A stretch of DNA of 64,000 nt from Datnioides undecimradiatus (GCA_008933995.1 WARS01000015.1:14826957-14890956), one strand, 5' to 3'; numbered from the stretch's first letter, positions 1-27,195 are shown. Numbers and translations are program-made. The notes: generated by a model not told the origin, from the letters alone.

Positions 1-15469
<15,469 letters not shown>

Positions 15470-17600
15470 CTTTTCTTGCATCTAGCCACTCTGCCAGTTG
15501 CTGTTAAATAACCCCTGAGCTATTTTGGCCTGGGAAACATCTTCAACCAATCAAAAAACAACAAGCTAACAATGTCCTAACGCTTCTTTTTTTTTTTTTT
15601 TGAGGAACATTCTTATACATCTCTTAGTTTCATTACAAAAACCTAAATCCTGTGGAGTGCGAGTGATGTTGCCACATATCTTTCAGCTGCACCCATTTGC
15701 TGAGAAGCCTTTAATGCTGCATCTTAACTCTTGTAAAGACGTTTAAACCGGGAGAAGCGAAAAACTCACTCAAAAAAAAATCGTACTGTGATTATAAGCT
15801 TAATGTTTGACCGCTTGACTTGCTGCAAAAAGCTATATGGCCTGCCTTCTGATTTACCAGTATGTTTTTTAGCACCACAAAGCCTTACCTGAGCTGGGCT
15901 CTGCCTTGCTGCACAGTACCTCGGAAACCACGACACACTTGGCCTGCATTGGCCTTCTCTGTCGATTGGAATCGTTTGGGAGTTGACCTTAACCACTTTG
16001 TTTTGTCTTTATTAGACTTTTCTCTATGCATAAATTCACAGTAGTCTTTACACAGCCAAGTGTAGTTGTCATTTGTGTTGCATTACACTTTGAATACTAG
16101 AAGGGATCTAATTTTATTGTACTTCCTTAAAAACTGGGATTTGTTAATTGGGTCAGGTTTAAAATTAGGCTCTTAACTGTTTCCTTTTTTCTACCAGTAA
16201 ACGTCTGTGTAAGTACTGTTAACTTTGGTTTTTTGTTGTTGTTTTTTTACAACTCAACCCATTCTGTTAGAAATAAGAAAAATAAAACAGAAAGCCACAT
16301 TAGATCACTAGTCTAGGTTTGTCTTTTAAGAACTTTGGCCTGTACTAAAAAATTGCTGTCTGTACTGCTATTTTCTTAGCAATGTACCTGCTCTTAACAT
16401 AAGATATGAAAACATTTTAAGAATAGTTTATGCTTTAAAATAAATGGGTGATATCTCAGTGAAGAGATATGGCTGGTGGTATTGGATCTATTTTGTTAAT
16501 AAAACAAATCCCATGAAAAGACCAAAACCAACCGTATACTAGGTCATCTATTAATACTTTGTGACTTCTTGTCTCTGGCTCTCAGCCAAGCATCTAACCA
16601 GACTACAAGGAGTCTCTGTCTGTATGTCTGTCCGTTTTTCTTACCAACTGTTCATGTGATCAACTTCACACTTGGCAGTTGTATTGCTGAAAACCCACAG
16701 CTTTGGGTTTAGGGGTCTCCCATCTTGTTGATAATCCACCTATTCCAAAGGCTGCGTTTGCTCTGGGGAACATCACCTCAAGTTGCACTATTGAGGAATG
16801 TAAAAGCTATGTCTTATCCATAGAGAATTGACTGGGACTGTGACTTGAGGCCACAAAATGTTCCTGTGACCTCTTGTTCCCAAATGATACATAGACTGTA
16901 GCGTTGTGAGGGCATACTACTGTATCATTGCAAATTTATTGCTGAGGAGTCACGGTCGGATGAATAATCCCAAAATCTGAAGGCAGAAGTACCAGAGGCT
17001 GAACAATCATTCTGCTTTGAACAGGCACTGCGCTAGTTACTCAAACAGAAGGAAGAAAGTCCCGCTTGTTGAGGACTACTTTCAGCTGCGGATTCAGTCA
17101 AATTACATTAGTGTGTGTGTTGATGAAGAAATTATCCAGTGCTAAACTGTTGCTCACTGGTGAGTTTTTGAGAGGAGCAAGTTTGGTTTTGGTCCTTTCA
17201 TGTTGTTTGTTGACAGCAACAACAGAGCATCACCAGAGTTATTCTTTAACACAGGTCTTTTCATGCAGAATGTGCATTGCCATATTCATAAGGGGAAAAA
17301 ACTGTTCAGGACAGACTGAGAAATCGTTTATATGAAATGAGGTCATTTGTCTTGAGCGCTGAATTCTTCCATGAGCTAGCTCTCTCCACTGAAGGCCTTA
17401 AGCACCTCGTTTACCTTCACAACCATGGGCACATTTGTTAGAATCAAACCTGCAGTTTGATGTTTTTTTTCACCAGTGGAACCATTTGATACAGCTACCC
17501 GCTCTCTTTCACCCCCACAAGCGTAAATCTTCTATTGTATTTACCATGCTATGATGCTGTTTGATGCAATAAAAGTGTCATCTCAGAGCAGCTTGAGGTG
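15470..17600 (+). other. bmp2k: bmp2k 3' UTR
   Basis: Non-coding sequence after the stop. Candidate AATAAA signals are at 16281-16286, 16439-16444, 16498-16503 and 17568-17573. The last is followed by a GT-rich stretch and lies just before the convergent paqr3 end, so I place the distal 3' end near 17,590. A T run sits at about 15586-15601. Confidence 0.6.
17568..17573 (+). terminator. bmp2k: Distal bmp2k poly(A) signal
   Basis: AATAAA preceded by GATGC and followed by AGTGTCATCTCAG, a plausible cleavage and downstream element. It is the last good signal before paqr3's own signal on the opposite strand. Confidence 0.55.
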
Positions 17601-17657
17601 GATCCTTGGTGGAATTTAAAACAAAGTGGCTTCACACGTTTTAAAACATGGTTAAGT

Positions 17658-17663
17658 TTATTT
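17658..17663 (-). terminator. paqr3: Candidate paqr3 poly(A) signal
   Basis: TTTATT on the + strand reads AATAAA on the - strand. It lies about 2.4 kb past the paqr3 stop and about 85 bases from the opposing bmp2k signal. Other possible signals exist closer to the stop (for example near 19080), so use of this one is inferred. Confidence 0.45.
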
Positions 17664-19677
17664 AAAGTCAAGTTCAGCAGTTTGATTGCTCAGGTATGAA
17701 AAGTCAAGATACAAAATTACCACTGCTACAAGCTGAGTGCTGGACACACAGCTGATGTCTCTTTGAGTTTATAAAGACAACACGTTTTAGAGAAACTTTT
17801 ACCGTGACAGTACAGAGCAGGTTTGCAATGAATAATTTAAAACACAGAGCAACAAAAAGAATCTGAAATTGTAACACCAGAGAACATTTGTCTCGGTCTG
17901 AAACTTAAAAACATTAAATATCACAGAAAAACAAAACTTTCATTCCAAAATGAGACACAAACATTAAACTGGACACCTACTGTAATTCAGTGACAACTTA
18001 CAGAAAATGCTTGCGGGACGTGCGTTCAATTCAGATTTCTTTCCAACATGGTTGTGCTTCATTTTGGAATGAAGACAATAAAATACAAAACATTGCACAT
18101 CACCCTAAAACAAGCTGAAGAGTTTACTGGGAGTCAAAGATTCTCTCCACCGACAGAAAAACAAAGTCTAAGGTAGCTGTAACTATTTTAACAAGAGAAG
18201 AGCAAAGTAGTGAAATCGCCTGCGTCTACAGTAGATAACAGGGCTGCACAGTGTAGTGAAAACGCAGCAGAACTACATACAGATAAAGAATTTCAAAATA
18301 CTAAATCAGTGCTTGAAACTTTAGAAAGAAAATTGTGTTCCAATTTCAAAATCATTTACATTTGACAATAATTGCCAAATGTTCAAAGTTTAAAACTGGG
18401 AAACAGTCTAGAGGCCTTACAGTCTCACTGGCAGCCCCTGGAGGCCGAGCTGCTCCCTAACACCCAAAAATACTCCCACTCACTGTTAATTAACAAGCCT
18501 CACAGTCACTGGTTCAGTAATACAATAAAGATGTGAGGGCGAGAACAATCGTTTTCTGATTGTGCGCAGTTTTTAATTAACTGTGCTTAGCTCTGAAGTG
18601 TCAGTCTGAACACAGAGGCAGTGCAGCCCAACATGAAAAAACAACATTCAGTGCTGCAGCGTCAGGTACAAACACATCTACAGTTCTCGTGTCTTTGCAC
18701 TTCCTGTATTTGGAATAAGTACATTTCATCCTCCTGTAAATGACACAATGTGTTGTTTGTCTCACTCAGCAGCAAGAAACAGACACACCTATACGGCACA
18801 CACCGAGGGACAAAATTAAGACTGTATTACAGGTTTTGCTCCGTAGCAGAGGTTCTGACTCTTTGGTTACTCTATCTAAACACAAATTGTGTTGTACTGG
18901 TTAGGTTTTGCTTGTTTTCAAGTACTGTGCAGTTTCACCACAAACAGTTTTTAAGAGCTTGGAAATAAAAGAAGAAACAACTGAGCTCAGCAGATCTCAA
19001 CACTGAACAGATCTGTTTCCTCACCTGCACACAGACTTTTAGCAGAGCTGTGCACGGTGGTGACAACAACACGAACATTTTATTTTCCCTTTCAAGATCA
19101 TCTGACTTGATTACTTACTGAAAGAAGTTCACCTGATTTTTAAAGGACGCACATTGACTCTTTAAAAACAAAGTGAGTCAGTTGAAAACTTGACATAAGT
19201 TCATTTAACAAGCGCTACATGATGTTTCACTTACAGGCACTTACAGAAGCGTGTGGTCTGCTACTTGACTGATGTCACCAGCCTTGGTGATTGGACTCTT
19301 CTGCAGCTGCATCTCTGATAAAAGCTGCTTTTAAAGTTTGGAAATGTGAACGCAGAACAGTTGCCTCAAATTCTGGAGATGATCTAGTTTCACTTCAGAC
19401 TTTATGCGTATAGTTAGGAACAGTGTGTTAAAAATCAGTTCCAGCCACTGTGACTGTTTGCCTCCGATCACTCAGGGGGTCCTGTTTGATCTTAACACAC
19501 ACTTCTGGTCTGAGTTTACAAGGTTAAGTCAGTTTACAGAGACTCACAGGTCAGGTGGGCTGAAGACACTAGCAGGTAAGAGTGTGTCCATCTGCAGTGA
19601 CACTGAGATGGACTGACAGCCTGTCCACAGTGTCTCCACCTGCCTCCCACCTGTGCATGCTGAAAAATGCTGCAGCC

Positions 19678-19680
<3 letters not shown>

Positions 19681-19710
<30 letters not shown>
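19681..19710. repeat. (GA)n microsatellite
   Basis: An uninterrupted GA dinucleotide run of about 15 units, inside the inferred paqr3 3' UTR (CT on the transcript strand). Confidence 0.95.
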
Positions 19711-19717
<7 letters not shown>

Positions 19718-20067
19718 CAGGTTTCAACATTGAAAATTAACAAATAAATTGATCATTTTCAATCCTTGATGTTAGTTGTGACCACAGCTCAAACTGATGG
19801 TTGGACCCCTCTCATTCAAATCTATACAAAACTGAAAACAACCTGAAGCTTAATGTTCTTAAGTGAGGATAGAGAGTCATTACAATAATACAAGATCTAA
19901 AAACTTAAACATTGGGATGCTTCCTTTTTTATAAACAGTATCAAACATTTAAAGTTGAGAATCAGTGTTAAACTGAGAAATACAGAATACCTTGTTATTA
20001 ATACAGTAAAGCAGAGTAACAGTGCTGCTTACAGTTTAACAGGGATCCCAGCGTTCAGAGCAGCGTC

Positions 20068-20210
20068 CTAGGTGTGCTGGGGGGCATCGGGGCAGGGCTG
20101 GCTGTGTCTGTACGCCATGATGAAACATGACGACTGGTGCCACCAGTACAACATGAGCACCAGCAGCAGGTGCCACACCTGGTGACTGGAGCCCAGGTAG
20201 TTCAACTGAC
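20068..20210 (-). CDS. paqr3: paqr3 last coding exon
   Basis: The acceptor on the - strand is CTGCTGCAG. The exon encodes QLNYLGSSHQVWHLLLVLML, YWWHQSSCFIMAYRHS and QPCPDAPQHT, then TAG. It contains the last transmembrane helix and the H-x3-H motif (H277, H281). Confidence 0.95.
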
Positions 20211-23200
20211 CTGCAGCAGGAAATCAAACAGTGACACCGGCAAAACAGTTGTCATCAATCCAATTTACAAGTGAGTAATGCAAGTTGAAATGGAAGTAGA
20301 CAACAGGGGAAATCAAAAAGCGGTCTCACCTGGGAAGTAGCGTTCAGGAACTTTGGAAACGTAGAAAATGAGAGCTAATGCAGCGATGAAGTACATCCCC
20401 AGGACTCGGGGAACAAACGCCTGATGGGAGAAAATATGTATTTAATTGATGTGTGAACAGCAGCGGCAAAACATCAAGAACTCAGAGCAGGTCGGCAAAA
20501 TATCAACTGATGTCTGACACAGAGTCACAGCAGCGAACACAGCGGTCACTGTGACAACACCGAGCACCTGGACGAGCTCTGAGGAGAAGCCTCCGGTGAT
20601 GCAGATCCAGTGGATGGTGGGGATGAGGCCGTATCCAGCCACCAGGCAGAAGATGAGCGAGCGCAGCTGCTTCCACTGCTTGCTGAGGTAATGAGGGTGG
20701 ATCTGAGCGAAGAAGACGGCCAGGATCATGGCGAGGACCGTCACCAAGTACACCTGCCGCCAGTACTGCGGGGACAGGAATGGCAAAGATGAAACCACAC
20801 ACACACACACACTGTGAGTCTGTAATTAAGTACATTTCAAGGCTTTTCTGTTTCATTTACATGTTGAAGGTTTCTGTAGGTTCCAGTGTCCCTGAAGGAA
20901 AAACTCATCTTTTACACAAACGTACATAAACAATCATTCACAGTGAGTCGAAGTCAAACTAAAACAGTGAGCGTTTTTCACTGCTTCCTGCTCTTTAACT
21001 GAAAAATCAACACGGACGGACCAAGAATCGAAAATAAACGCTTGTTTGTGATCTAAATCACTCGTTTTCGTCTTTTCTCACTTGTTTTTTAAACTTTAAC
21101 ACCTTCGCTTGTCCGATCTCCTCATCATGTATGGATTTATTTGATGTAACAAACTTCCTGGACAGTGAAGATGTATACATGTGCTAAAAATGGCCTCCAA
21201 CTGTTTCTTTTAACATACTTGTGATTATGAACCAAAGCTCCAGTCCTCGCTGTGACTTAAACTTCTATAAGTAACTGTGCACAGTCTGGACAGCCTCGTC
21301 TCCGTCCCTTCTGTCCATTTGTGTGGATGTAGGCCTCCGTCCAGTCACACGTCCTCATGTAACGAGTCCTGCTGAATTTCACAGTGAATAAATTTGCACC
21401 AGGAACAAGGCCCCGCTCGGCTCCAGCCAATTTTTTTAAGCTCCTCTCCTAACAGACACCATGTTCTCTCCTCCAAATCTGCATCTCTAAAACACTCTGA
21501 CGAGACAAGAGTTTGAATGGCTAAATATAAAAATCAGTTTTTCTTTAGGGACTTGGCTTGCCATAGGAGTAGAGCCACCCAGAAGCGGAGCCCTAGTCTT
21601 GGCAAGGACGGGGGGCCCCTTCGCTGAGACAGCTCCCAGACTTGCGAACGTCATATGGTGGGGAACAGGAGTGACGGACCGCTCCGTGAACGCAGCCATC
21701 TGGTTTGGGCTGGAGCAGATTTCAGCTGCGTTCTGGGGGCAAAATAACCCGGCGCTTCCAATATGCGGGGGAAAGCGAACAGTAAGGAGCACAGCCAAAT
21801 ACTTCAGGAGTTAAAAAAAAATAAATAAATAAATAAAAAATGAAAAGAGAAGCAACCAGGAAAGGGAAAAAAAAATAACATGGTGGTGGGCGGCTGGAAT
21901 AAGGAACTGAACAGGCTTGTGTCATCAGAGGCTCTTTTCCAAACGGCGAGCGCAGCAAAGGTGTCGTGTTGCTTATTCACCAGGAACAATGAGTCAATCA
22001 GCAGAGCCAGACTGTGGGCTCCACTTCAGCTTTATTCAATTACTGCCTCTCAGGCCCAGGATGTGAGCTGAAAGTCTCCAGGGAGAACTGAGAACTGTTA
22101 TGATGCACGCCGTGAAGCTCAGAGAAACATATTTACATTATCTATAATGTGCGTGAAGGTCCAGTGAGTGTTGGGTTCTCTGACTCGCAATTATGCAAAC
22201 AGGGCTGAAAACTGCTGAGCAACAAAATATCTGCTCACATGCATGATCGTGTTTACTTCTTCACCGATCGGACAGTCTAGATCATTATTTTGTTCGTTTT
22301 CCTAAACATTGCCTCCACTGTTAAACAACAGCTACCGCGGCAACTAGCAGGACGGACACATCAGCCACTACTAAAACACAACCAGTCAAGCTGATGATCA
22401 AGCTAATGTTGTCAGTTGGTCTCTTTTGCTGCTTCGTCAAACGTGTTCACGTGTAAGAAGGTAAGGTATTAAAAGCACAAGTGTTTTCGTGTTGAGGTAG
22501 AGACGCTATGCAGTCAGAGACTGAGAGCTGACACAGAACGACAAGACAAAGCTTGTTGACGATGTCCACGATGTTCGACTATGGCGCTTTTTCTGTTTAG
22601 TCCCTAACCAATAAATTTCAGAACTATTGCAAACGTTTTGGCAGACAAAAGCAATCACATGCCAAACTCGGGCAAGTGTGATGATAAGCTAAACTACACT
22701 TTGGTTCAATTCATAGCACAAGCCTTAGGGATGTATATTGGTAACATTTGAGAATGTGAAAAGGTTAAAGCTAAACGAAGCTTTTGGACATCAGTTAGGT
22801 TCAATGATCAAGTGTAATCTGAGCAGTCAGTTGGTCGTTTCAACTTCCTTGCCTCCTGATTTCATGATTATTTGTCTTGATTTGTACGTATGATTTATGT
22901 AAGAAGTACAGCTTTTACTACCTTTGTTTTTCATTTTTTCCTAATTCTTTTGTAGCTTATATTAAGTTATTAAATGAATTGAGCTGATTGGATGAAACCC
23001 TCCAACATCTCTCACACCGGAGAGGTCTGTGGAGAACGCTCGAGGCATGCAGATGTTTGAGACAAGTCAAAGAGACGAGCTGCAGGCTGACGATGATCTT
23101 ACATTATTGCAGTAGAAGGTGTAAAAGACTCCGGGGACGTAGCAGCCCAGGATGCCGATGGAAACCCCAGCGTAGTCCAGTGCCATCCAGCGGCGGCTGG

Positions 23201-25236
23201 TCTTCTCTGAGCGGTGGCAACAGAACAGGTGATAACCCACCGAACACAGCATGCACAGCTGAAGACGGAGCGATCCAGAGGAGGAGACGAGGGGAGAGTC
23301 AGGCATTACAACAGCAGAGGATGTGATGTGCGCAGAAGGTAACAAGTAGAAAAATATTTACGGTTTAATGAAAGGTGTCCTAACCAGCTCATCTCAAAAA
23401 TCAGCCTCTTTTAGTACACTCATATTTTTTGAATTGGACTTGAAGACTGGTTGTCAAACCTCCTCCAGCCAACTGCTGGACTGATTATTTCTCATTTGCT
23501 GACAATAGCTGCCAATATTTTGGATAAGGTCTGAAGTCCTTCTGTAGCCACTCAGATTAAGGTAACACCATGCAACTGCCACATATTCAGTTTCCAAGAT
23601 ATTTGGCTAATTTGAAATCCCCACGTTGCTCAAAACACAAGGAGAAACCATGTTGTAAATAAGCCTGGAACACGTAACATCATGTAAAATGAGCCCTGCA
23701 GAGGTAAACTTGGCCAAACATAGAGACGAAAGAAATGGACCTGAAATATCTTTTGCAATTAATTCCCCTCCGTGGAATCAACTACAAGTCTGTGAAAAGC
23801 TGAACCCTCGATATGATGTGACACTCAGTCACTTCTTGTTTCCTGTCTCTGCACAGTGAGCAGCACTTTATTAGCAGTGTTATGTGCCCACATCTGACAC
23901 AACAAGACCATCGACATTTGCGAACTGCTGACTAAGGAGAGGCACCATTACTGAACTGGTTTTTGCATTTAAAAACAGTTCGACAAGCGTAGACATGTAT
24001 TAACCCTTCATGGTCTGCAAGACATTTGGATGTCAGCTTTAATCTTGGGATTTGATGTGAAGCGAGATCCTAACCAGACATTTCTACTGTCGCAGGTGAA
24101 GTCAACTGGAATATTCAATCCTGTACCTGAAAGCAGAAGAGTCCGATGCAGTAGATGACGTAGTCCTCTCTGGAGGCGCCGACAGCCGGCAGCACCGAGG
24201 CCATGTTGTACACCCCGATACAGAAGAAGAGCAGGAAGCCCAGCAGATGGCTCCAGATATTCACCGTCTCATTGGACAGAATGAAGAGACTGCACGGAGG
24301 ATTTACAAACTTTAAAATGATCATTTCAATAAAAAAATATGTCTCTCCTCCTGAGATCAGTGATCTCAACCATTCAGCCCAGAGTACTAAAATACATCTT
24401 CTGCTGTACAAACATTTAGAAAGCTAAGCCACTGGCTAAGGCACGGTTCAAGATTAAAATGCCTTTACTGTAATTAACTATTAATTAGCTATAACTGAGT
24501 AAACCTCAGGTTTCTTCACAACATAAAAATGAGTCTAAAGCATTGACTTTTTCAGTTGTTAAATATTAATATAATATTATATAGCAGTATTCAAATATGG
24601 CAAATGGGAAACAGTATCTGTATTATATCTTTTGAAAATATTTATTGACAATGTAAAGTCAATAATAAATAGGAGGAACCCACTTGCCATTGTGACCATG
24701 GAAAAAGATATGGATTTTTATGCACAGATGTGAAGAAGTCATCTATCTCCTATTATTATTTTTTTGCACATCAGATTTGTTTGAAAAGGCTAAAATGCTT
24801 ACTTAAATTAAAGAAGGCAAGCTTCTAGCTTGTAAGTGCAACCAATAATTAAAAAAAACCCCGAGACAACCTCTGGTGCTGACTCTGCACTCGGGTACCA
24901 ATAGATAATAAGTTACAAACACAACAAGCAACATGACTCCTCTCTTAGCCAGTTTTATGCAGCCCTGGACTAGTATGTGATTCTGTAATTGATGTGTTGT
25001 GTACTGAAATCCTGCAGATCCTCCATGATTCTGTGTTCTCACCTTTTGATGCACAGTCTGGAGGGCAGGTATGCTCTGTATCCATCTGTAATGTAGGGGT
25101 TCTCCCTCAGAAACAACGGGATCTGTTCGTAGGTGTACAGTCTGATGCCCCGGGGCACCAGCACTGGCCAGTACTGATAACCTCCCAGCTCAATGTAGTG
25201 TGAACTCTGCGAGCTCTTTTGGAGCTTCTGAGGCAT
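20068..25236 (-). CDS. paqr3: Progestin and adipoQ receptor 3 (PAQR3/RKTG), complete, 314 aa
   Basis: PAQR3 is a seven-pass Golgi membrane protein that tethers RAF1 at the Golgi and dampens ERK signalling in mammals. Coding exons (- strand order) are 25236-25043, 24289-24127, 23258-23103, 20765-20568, 20420-20330 and 20210-20068, all GT-AG, summing to 315 codons with the stop; human PAQR3 has 311 residues. The N-terminus MPQKLQKSSQSSHYIELGGY and YQYWPVLVPRGIRLYTYEQI is the PAQR3 signature. PAQR core motifs: E72-x2-N75-x3-H79 (SNETVNIWSHLLGF); S125, H129 and D147 (CSVGYHLFCCH, ALDYAG); H277 and H281 (GSSHQVWH). By analogy with AdipoR1, H129, H277 and H281 would be the metal ligands and all are present. 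The start has a good context (GCCATGC). Tail-to-tail with bmp2k. The C-terminal tail (CPDAPQHT) differs from the human ending. Confidence 0.97.
20330..20420 (-). CDS. paqr3: paqr3 coding exon (TM6 region)
   Basis: It encodes AFVPRVLGMYFIAALALIF and YVSKVPERYFP plus one base of Gly; the KVPERYFPG block is strictly conserved in PAQR3. The acceptor is CCCATCAG and the donor CAG|GTGAGA. Confidence 0.95.
20568..20765 (-). CDS. paqr3: paqr3 coding exon (TM4-TM5)
   Basis: 66 codons, phase 0 both ends. Encodes YWRQVYLVTVLAMILAVFFA, QIHPHYLSKQWKQLRSLIF and GYGLIPTIHW, then GGFSSELVQ. Acceptor TCCCCGCAG, donor CAG|GTGCTC. Confidence 0.95.
21540..22080. promoter_or_regulatory. Candidate intronic conserved non-coding element
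   Basis: Two runs of complex sequence (about 21540-21790 and 21950-22080) are separated by A-rich low-complexity DNA. They carry no recognisable protein and differ in texture from the surrounding intron. The function is a guess from sequence texture only. Confidence 0.25.
22999..23042 (+). repeat. 44-bp element, copy 1 (inverted relative to 27152-27195)
   Basis: Begins CCTCCAACATCTCTCACACC and ends GTGGAGAACGCTCG. Its reverse complement occurs at 27152-27195 with a single mismatch. It lies in the paqr3 intron about 60 bases past the donor of the 23103-23258 exon. Similarity stops sharply at both edges. Confidence 0.85.
23103..23258 (-). CDS. paqr3: paqr3 coding exon (TM2-TM3, metal-site His and Asp)
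   Basis: 52 codons, phase 0. Encodes LCMLCSVGYHLFCCHRSEKT, SRRWMALDYAGVSIGILGCY and VPGVFYTFYCNN. Carries S125, H129 and D147, equivalent to the AdipoR1 Ser/His/Asp set. Acceptor GTCTTCAG, donor AAT|GTAAGA. Confidence 0.96.
24127..24289 (-). CDS. paqr3: paqr3 coding exon (TM1)
   Basis: It encodes LFILSNETVNIWSHLLGFLL, FFCIGVYNMASVLPAVG and ASREDYVIYCIGLFCFQ. The E-x2-N-x3-H PAQR motif is intact. The acceptor is CCGTGCAG; the first base completes Ser. The donor is CAG|GTACAG. Confidence 0.96.
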
Positions 25237-25274
25237 GGCTGAGCTGGAGGAGTCCGCTTTAGTCAGATCTGAAG
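25043..25274 (-). CDS. paqr3: paqr3 first coding exon (N-terminal cytosolic region), with 38 bases of 5' UTR
   Basis: The acceptor TGTTCTCAG is at 25275-25276 on the - strand, followed by 38 untranslated bases and ATG at 25236-25234. The exon encodes MPQKLQKSSQSSHYIELGGY through NPYITDGYRAYLPSRLCIK and two bases of Ser. In mammals this N-terminal region binds RAF1. The donor is AAAAG|GTGAGA. The first ATG after the acceptor is the one used. Confidence 0.94.
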
Positions 25275-26084
25275 CTGAGAACAGAAAGTCAAATCCAGAT
25301 CAGATCCAATTAAGGCTGCATGTACACTAGAAACTCTATTAAACATTATAACACGATGGCTGTGGTTTGTCAAGTTTTTCTGATCTACCAGCCACTGAGT
25401 CGGGTATACCAGTGACCCACTTGCTAAAACTGTATCTTTAATTGATTCAACAAATTAAGAGCAAAGCGCTTCAGGGGTACAGCCACCAACTTATTTTACA
25501 TGTAATCTCATGTTACCTGTGTTCACTGTATCCAGCTTAATTAATACCAAACTCCGTTCACTACTATGGGACTTTTCGCCGTTATGTACTAGCTAAGATT
25601 CACGCCTCTTGAATAGCTCAAGATTTTTTTTTTAAAAACCCTCAGGATCCAAACTTTAATACAATAAGAACATAATACTCTAAGCAACATTTATCAACAA
25701 TCTTAACATCTCTACAAACGATCCTGACATTATGGCCCGGCTTTTTACAGCTGGCCACCGTTACAGTAAGAGTTACTGCGGCTGTGGGCACTGTAACGTT
25801 ATCACAGATTATTGAATTGAGATTTTGTTGACACAACGTTCTTGCTTTGCAAATTATTACGAGCCGATTATGTCAAAAGAAACAACTGAACAACAAACTA
25901 CATAAGGTTAAGTATTTCCCTGTAAACAATATGACATTTAACAAAGTCAATCTTAAAGTAAAAGAGTTTTTAAAGCGGTATGGCAGCCAGTGGCTAATTA
26001 AAGCTTGAAAGCGTCTGAACAGGCTAGTAGTGGCTAGCTAACATGCCGCTTTGTTTAGAGCCGAGAAGTAAACGAACAACTCAC
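25275..26084 (-). other. paqr3: paqr3 first intron (5' UTR intron)
   Basis: The intron is bounded by a candidate donor AAG|GTGAGT on the - strand at 26084 and the acceptor at 25276. No coding sequence is seen. Confidence 0.5.
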
Positions 26085-26200
26085 CTTTCAGTTTAGTATA
26101 AGCGCAGTTTGTGCCATTTTGGGGCTTATGATACGTACTTCGCATTTGTTAACATGTAACAACGCAACGGTTTTCAAGTTTCGTCTACAACATTGCCCAA
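26085..26200 (-). other. paqr3: Candidate paqr3 non-coding first exon
   Basis: The - strand sequence ACTGAAAG|GTGAGTTG is a strong donor placed correctly to splice to the 25274 acceptor. The 5' end near 26,200 is a guess; no TATA box is evident. Confidence 0.45.
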
Positions 26201-26204
26201 ATCA

Positions 26205-26220
26205 CTAGATACGTCATCAG
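26205..26220 (-). promoter_or_regulatory. paqr3: Candidate paqr3 promoter CRE-like site
   Basis: TACGTCA on the + strand (26210-26216) reads TGACGTA on the - strand, one base from the CREB/ATF consensus. It sits just upstream of the inferred first exon. Confidence 0.35.
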
Positions 26221-27151
26221 TGATGGACCCCTCCACTGTGCCCCGACAACTGCCTGATTGAAAAGATCAGACGGTCACATACCTGCCTGGACTCTAAGTC
26301 GCACTTTTCATTCATGTAAACTTAGCAAACTTCAGTGATGAAGACGAGTTCACTATCATTTTTTATTTTACATTTACAAGATGAAGTGCTTATGGGAAAA
26401 AATTAACATTACACATTTAGAAATAGTGAATAAAATAAACAATATCTGGGTATTTTAATCTTTCATTGCCAGGCCATACACAATTATGTTTAGTTTTTCA
26501 GGGTAAAAAGATAAAATTCACATCATTCTTTTCGCGTTTATTCATTTTACTTCTTTTATATTGTCTTAACTTAACTGTGAACGTAACTTTAAAATGAACA
26601 ACTTGTTAAAGCAATATTAAAATGACTTGTTCTACATGAAAAACAATATTTTCCTGCATCTACATGTCAGACAAGCTTCACTCCACAGAGAATAATTTAA
26701 ATGTGCTAATATATCTACTGCTTTTTTCCCTCTTCCTTTAAATTGTAATTACTCATAATGTCTGCTCAGTATTGAGAATGCCTCCAAAATCTATTTGCAT
26801 GTTATTGTTATTGTGACGTTGAATATTTAGACTGATTTGTACTTTATTACTAGATAATGTCAATCTACTTTTTTCTTTCCTTATGTGATACTTAAGTATT
26901 TATTGTTCATTTTTGTTATTATTAGCGTGTATACAATGAGCATTTTAAACCTTCAGGCTTTCTCATGCTCACAGATTAATTTATGCTTAATGAAATTTAG
27001 AGAATATATAAAACCCTAAAAGATGCTGGGATATGCAGGTATGGCCGATGTTAAATGTAGGCCATTCAGCGCAACTCCTTCTCTGGTTGTCATCCTGCTG
27101 TGGTACTGTGGTACATCCTCCTGTTGCTGTCATCAGGAATCCTCATCAGAG

Positions 27152-27195
27152 CGAGCGTTCTCCACAGACCTCTCAGGTGTGAGAGATGTTGGAGG
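27152..27195 (-). repeat. 44-bp element, copy 2
   Basis: It begins CGAGCGTTCTCCACAGACCT and ends AGAGATGTTGGAGG; it is the reverse complement of 22999-23042 with one mismatch (43/44). Confidence 0.85.

Larger units (their letters stand above)
17640..20067 (-). other. paqr3: paqr3 3' UTR
   Basis: Non-coding sequence after the paqr3 stop, ending at the opposing poly(A) signal. It contains a (GA)n microsatellite at 19681-19710 and a perfect 15-bp inverted repeat (17939-17953 against 18059-18073). The length is inferred; alternative shorter ends are possible. Confidence 0.5.
20766..23102 (-). other. paqr3: paqr3 intron with a complex, possibly regulatory block
   Basis: No exon is required, since flanking exons join Asn-Asn to Tyr-Trp as in human PAQR3. 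A short CA run lies near 20799-20814. The block at 21,540-22,080 is GC-richer and non-repetitive. The 44-bp element at 22999-23042 has an inverted near-copy at 27152-27195. Confidence 0.7.
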
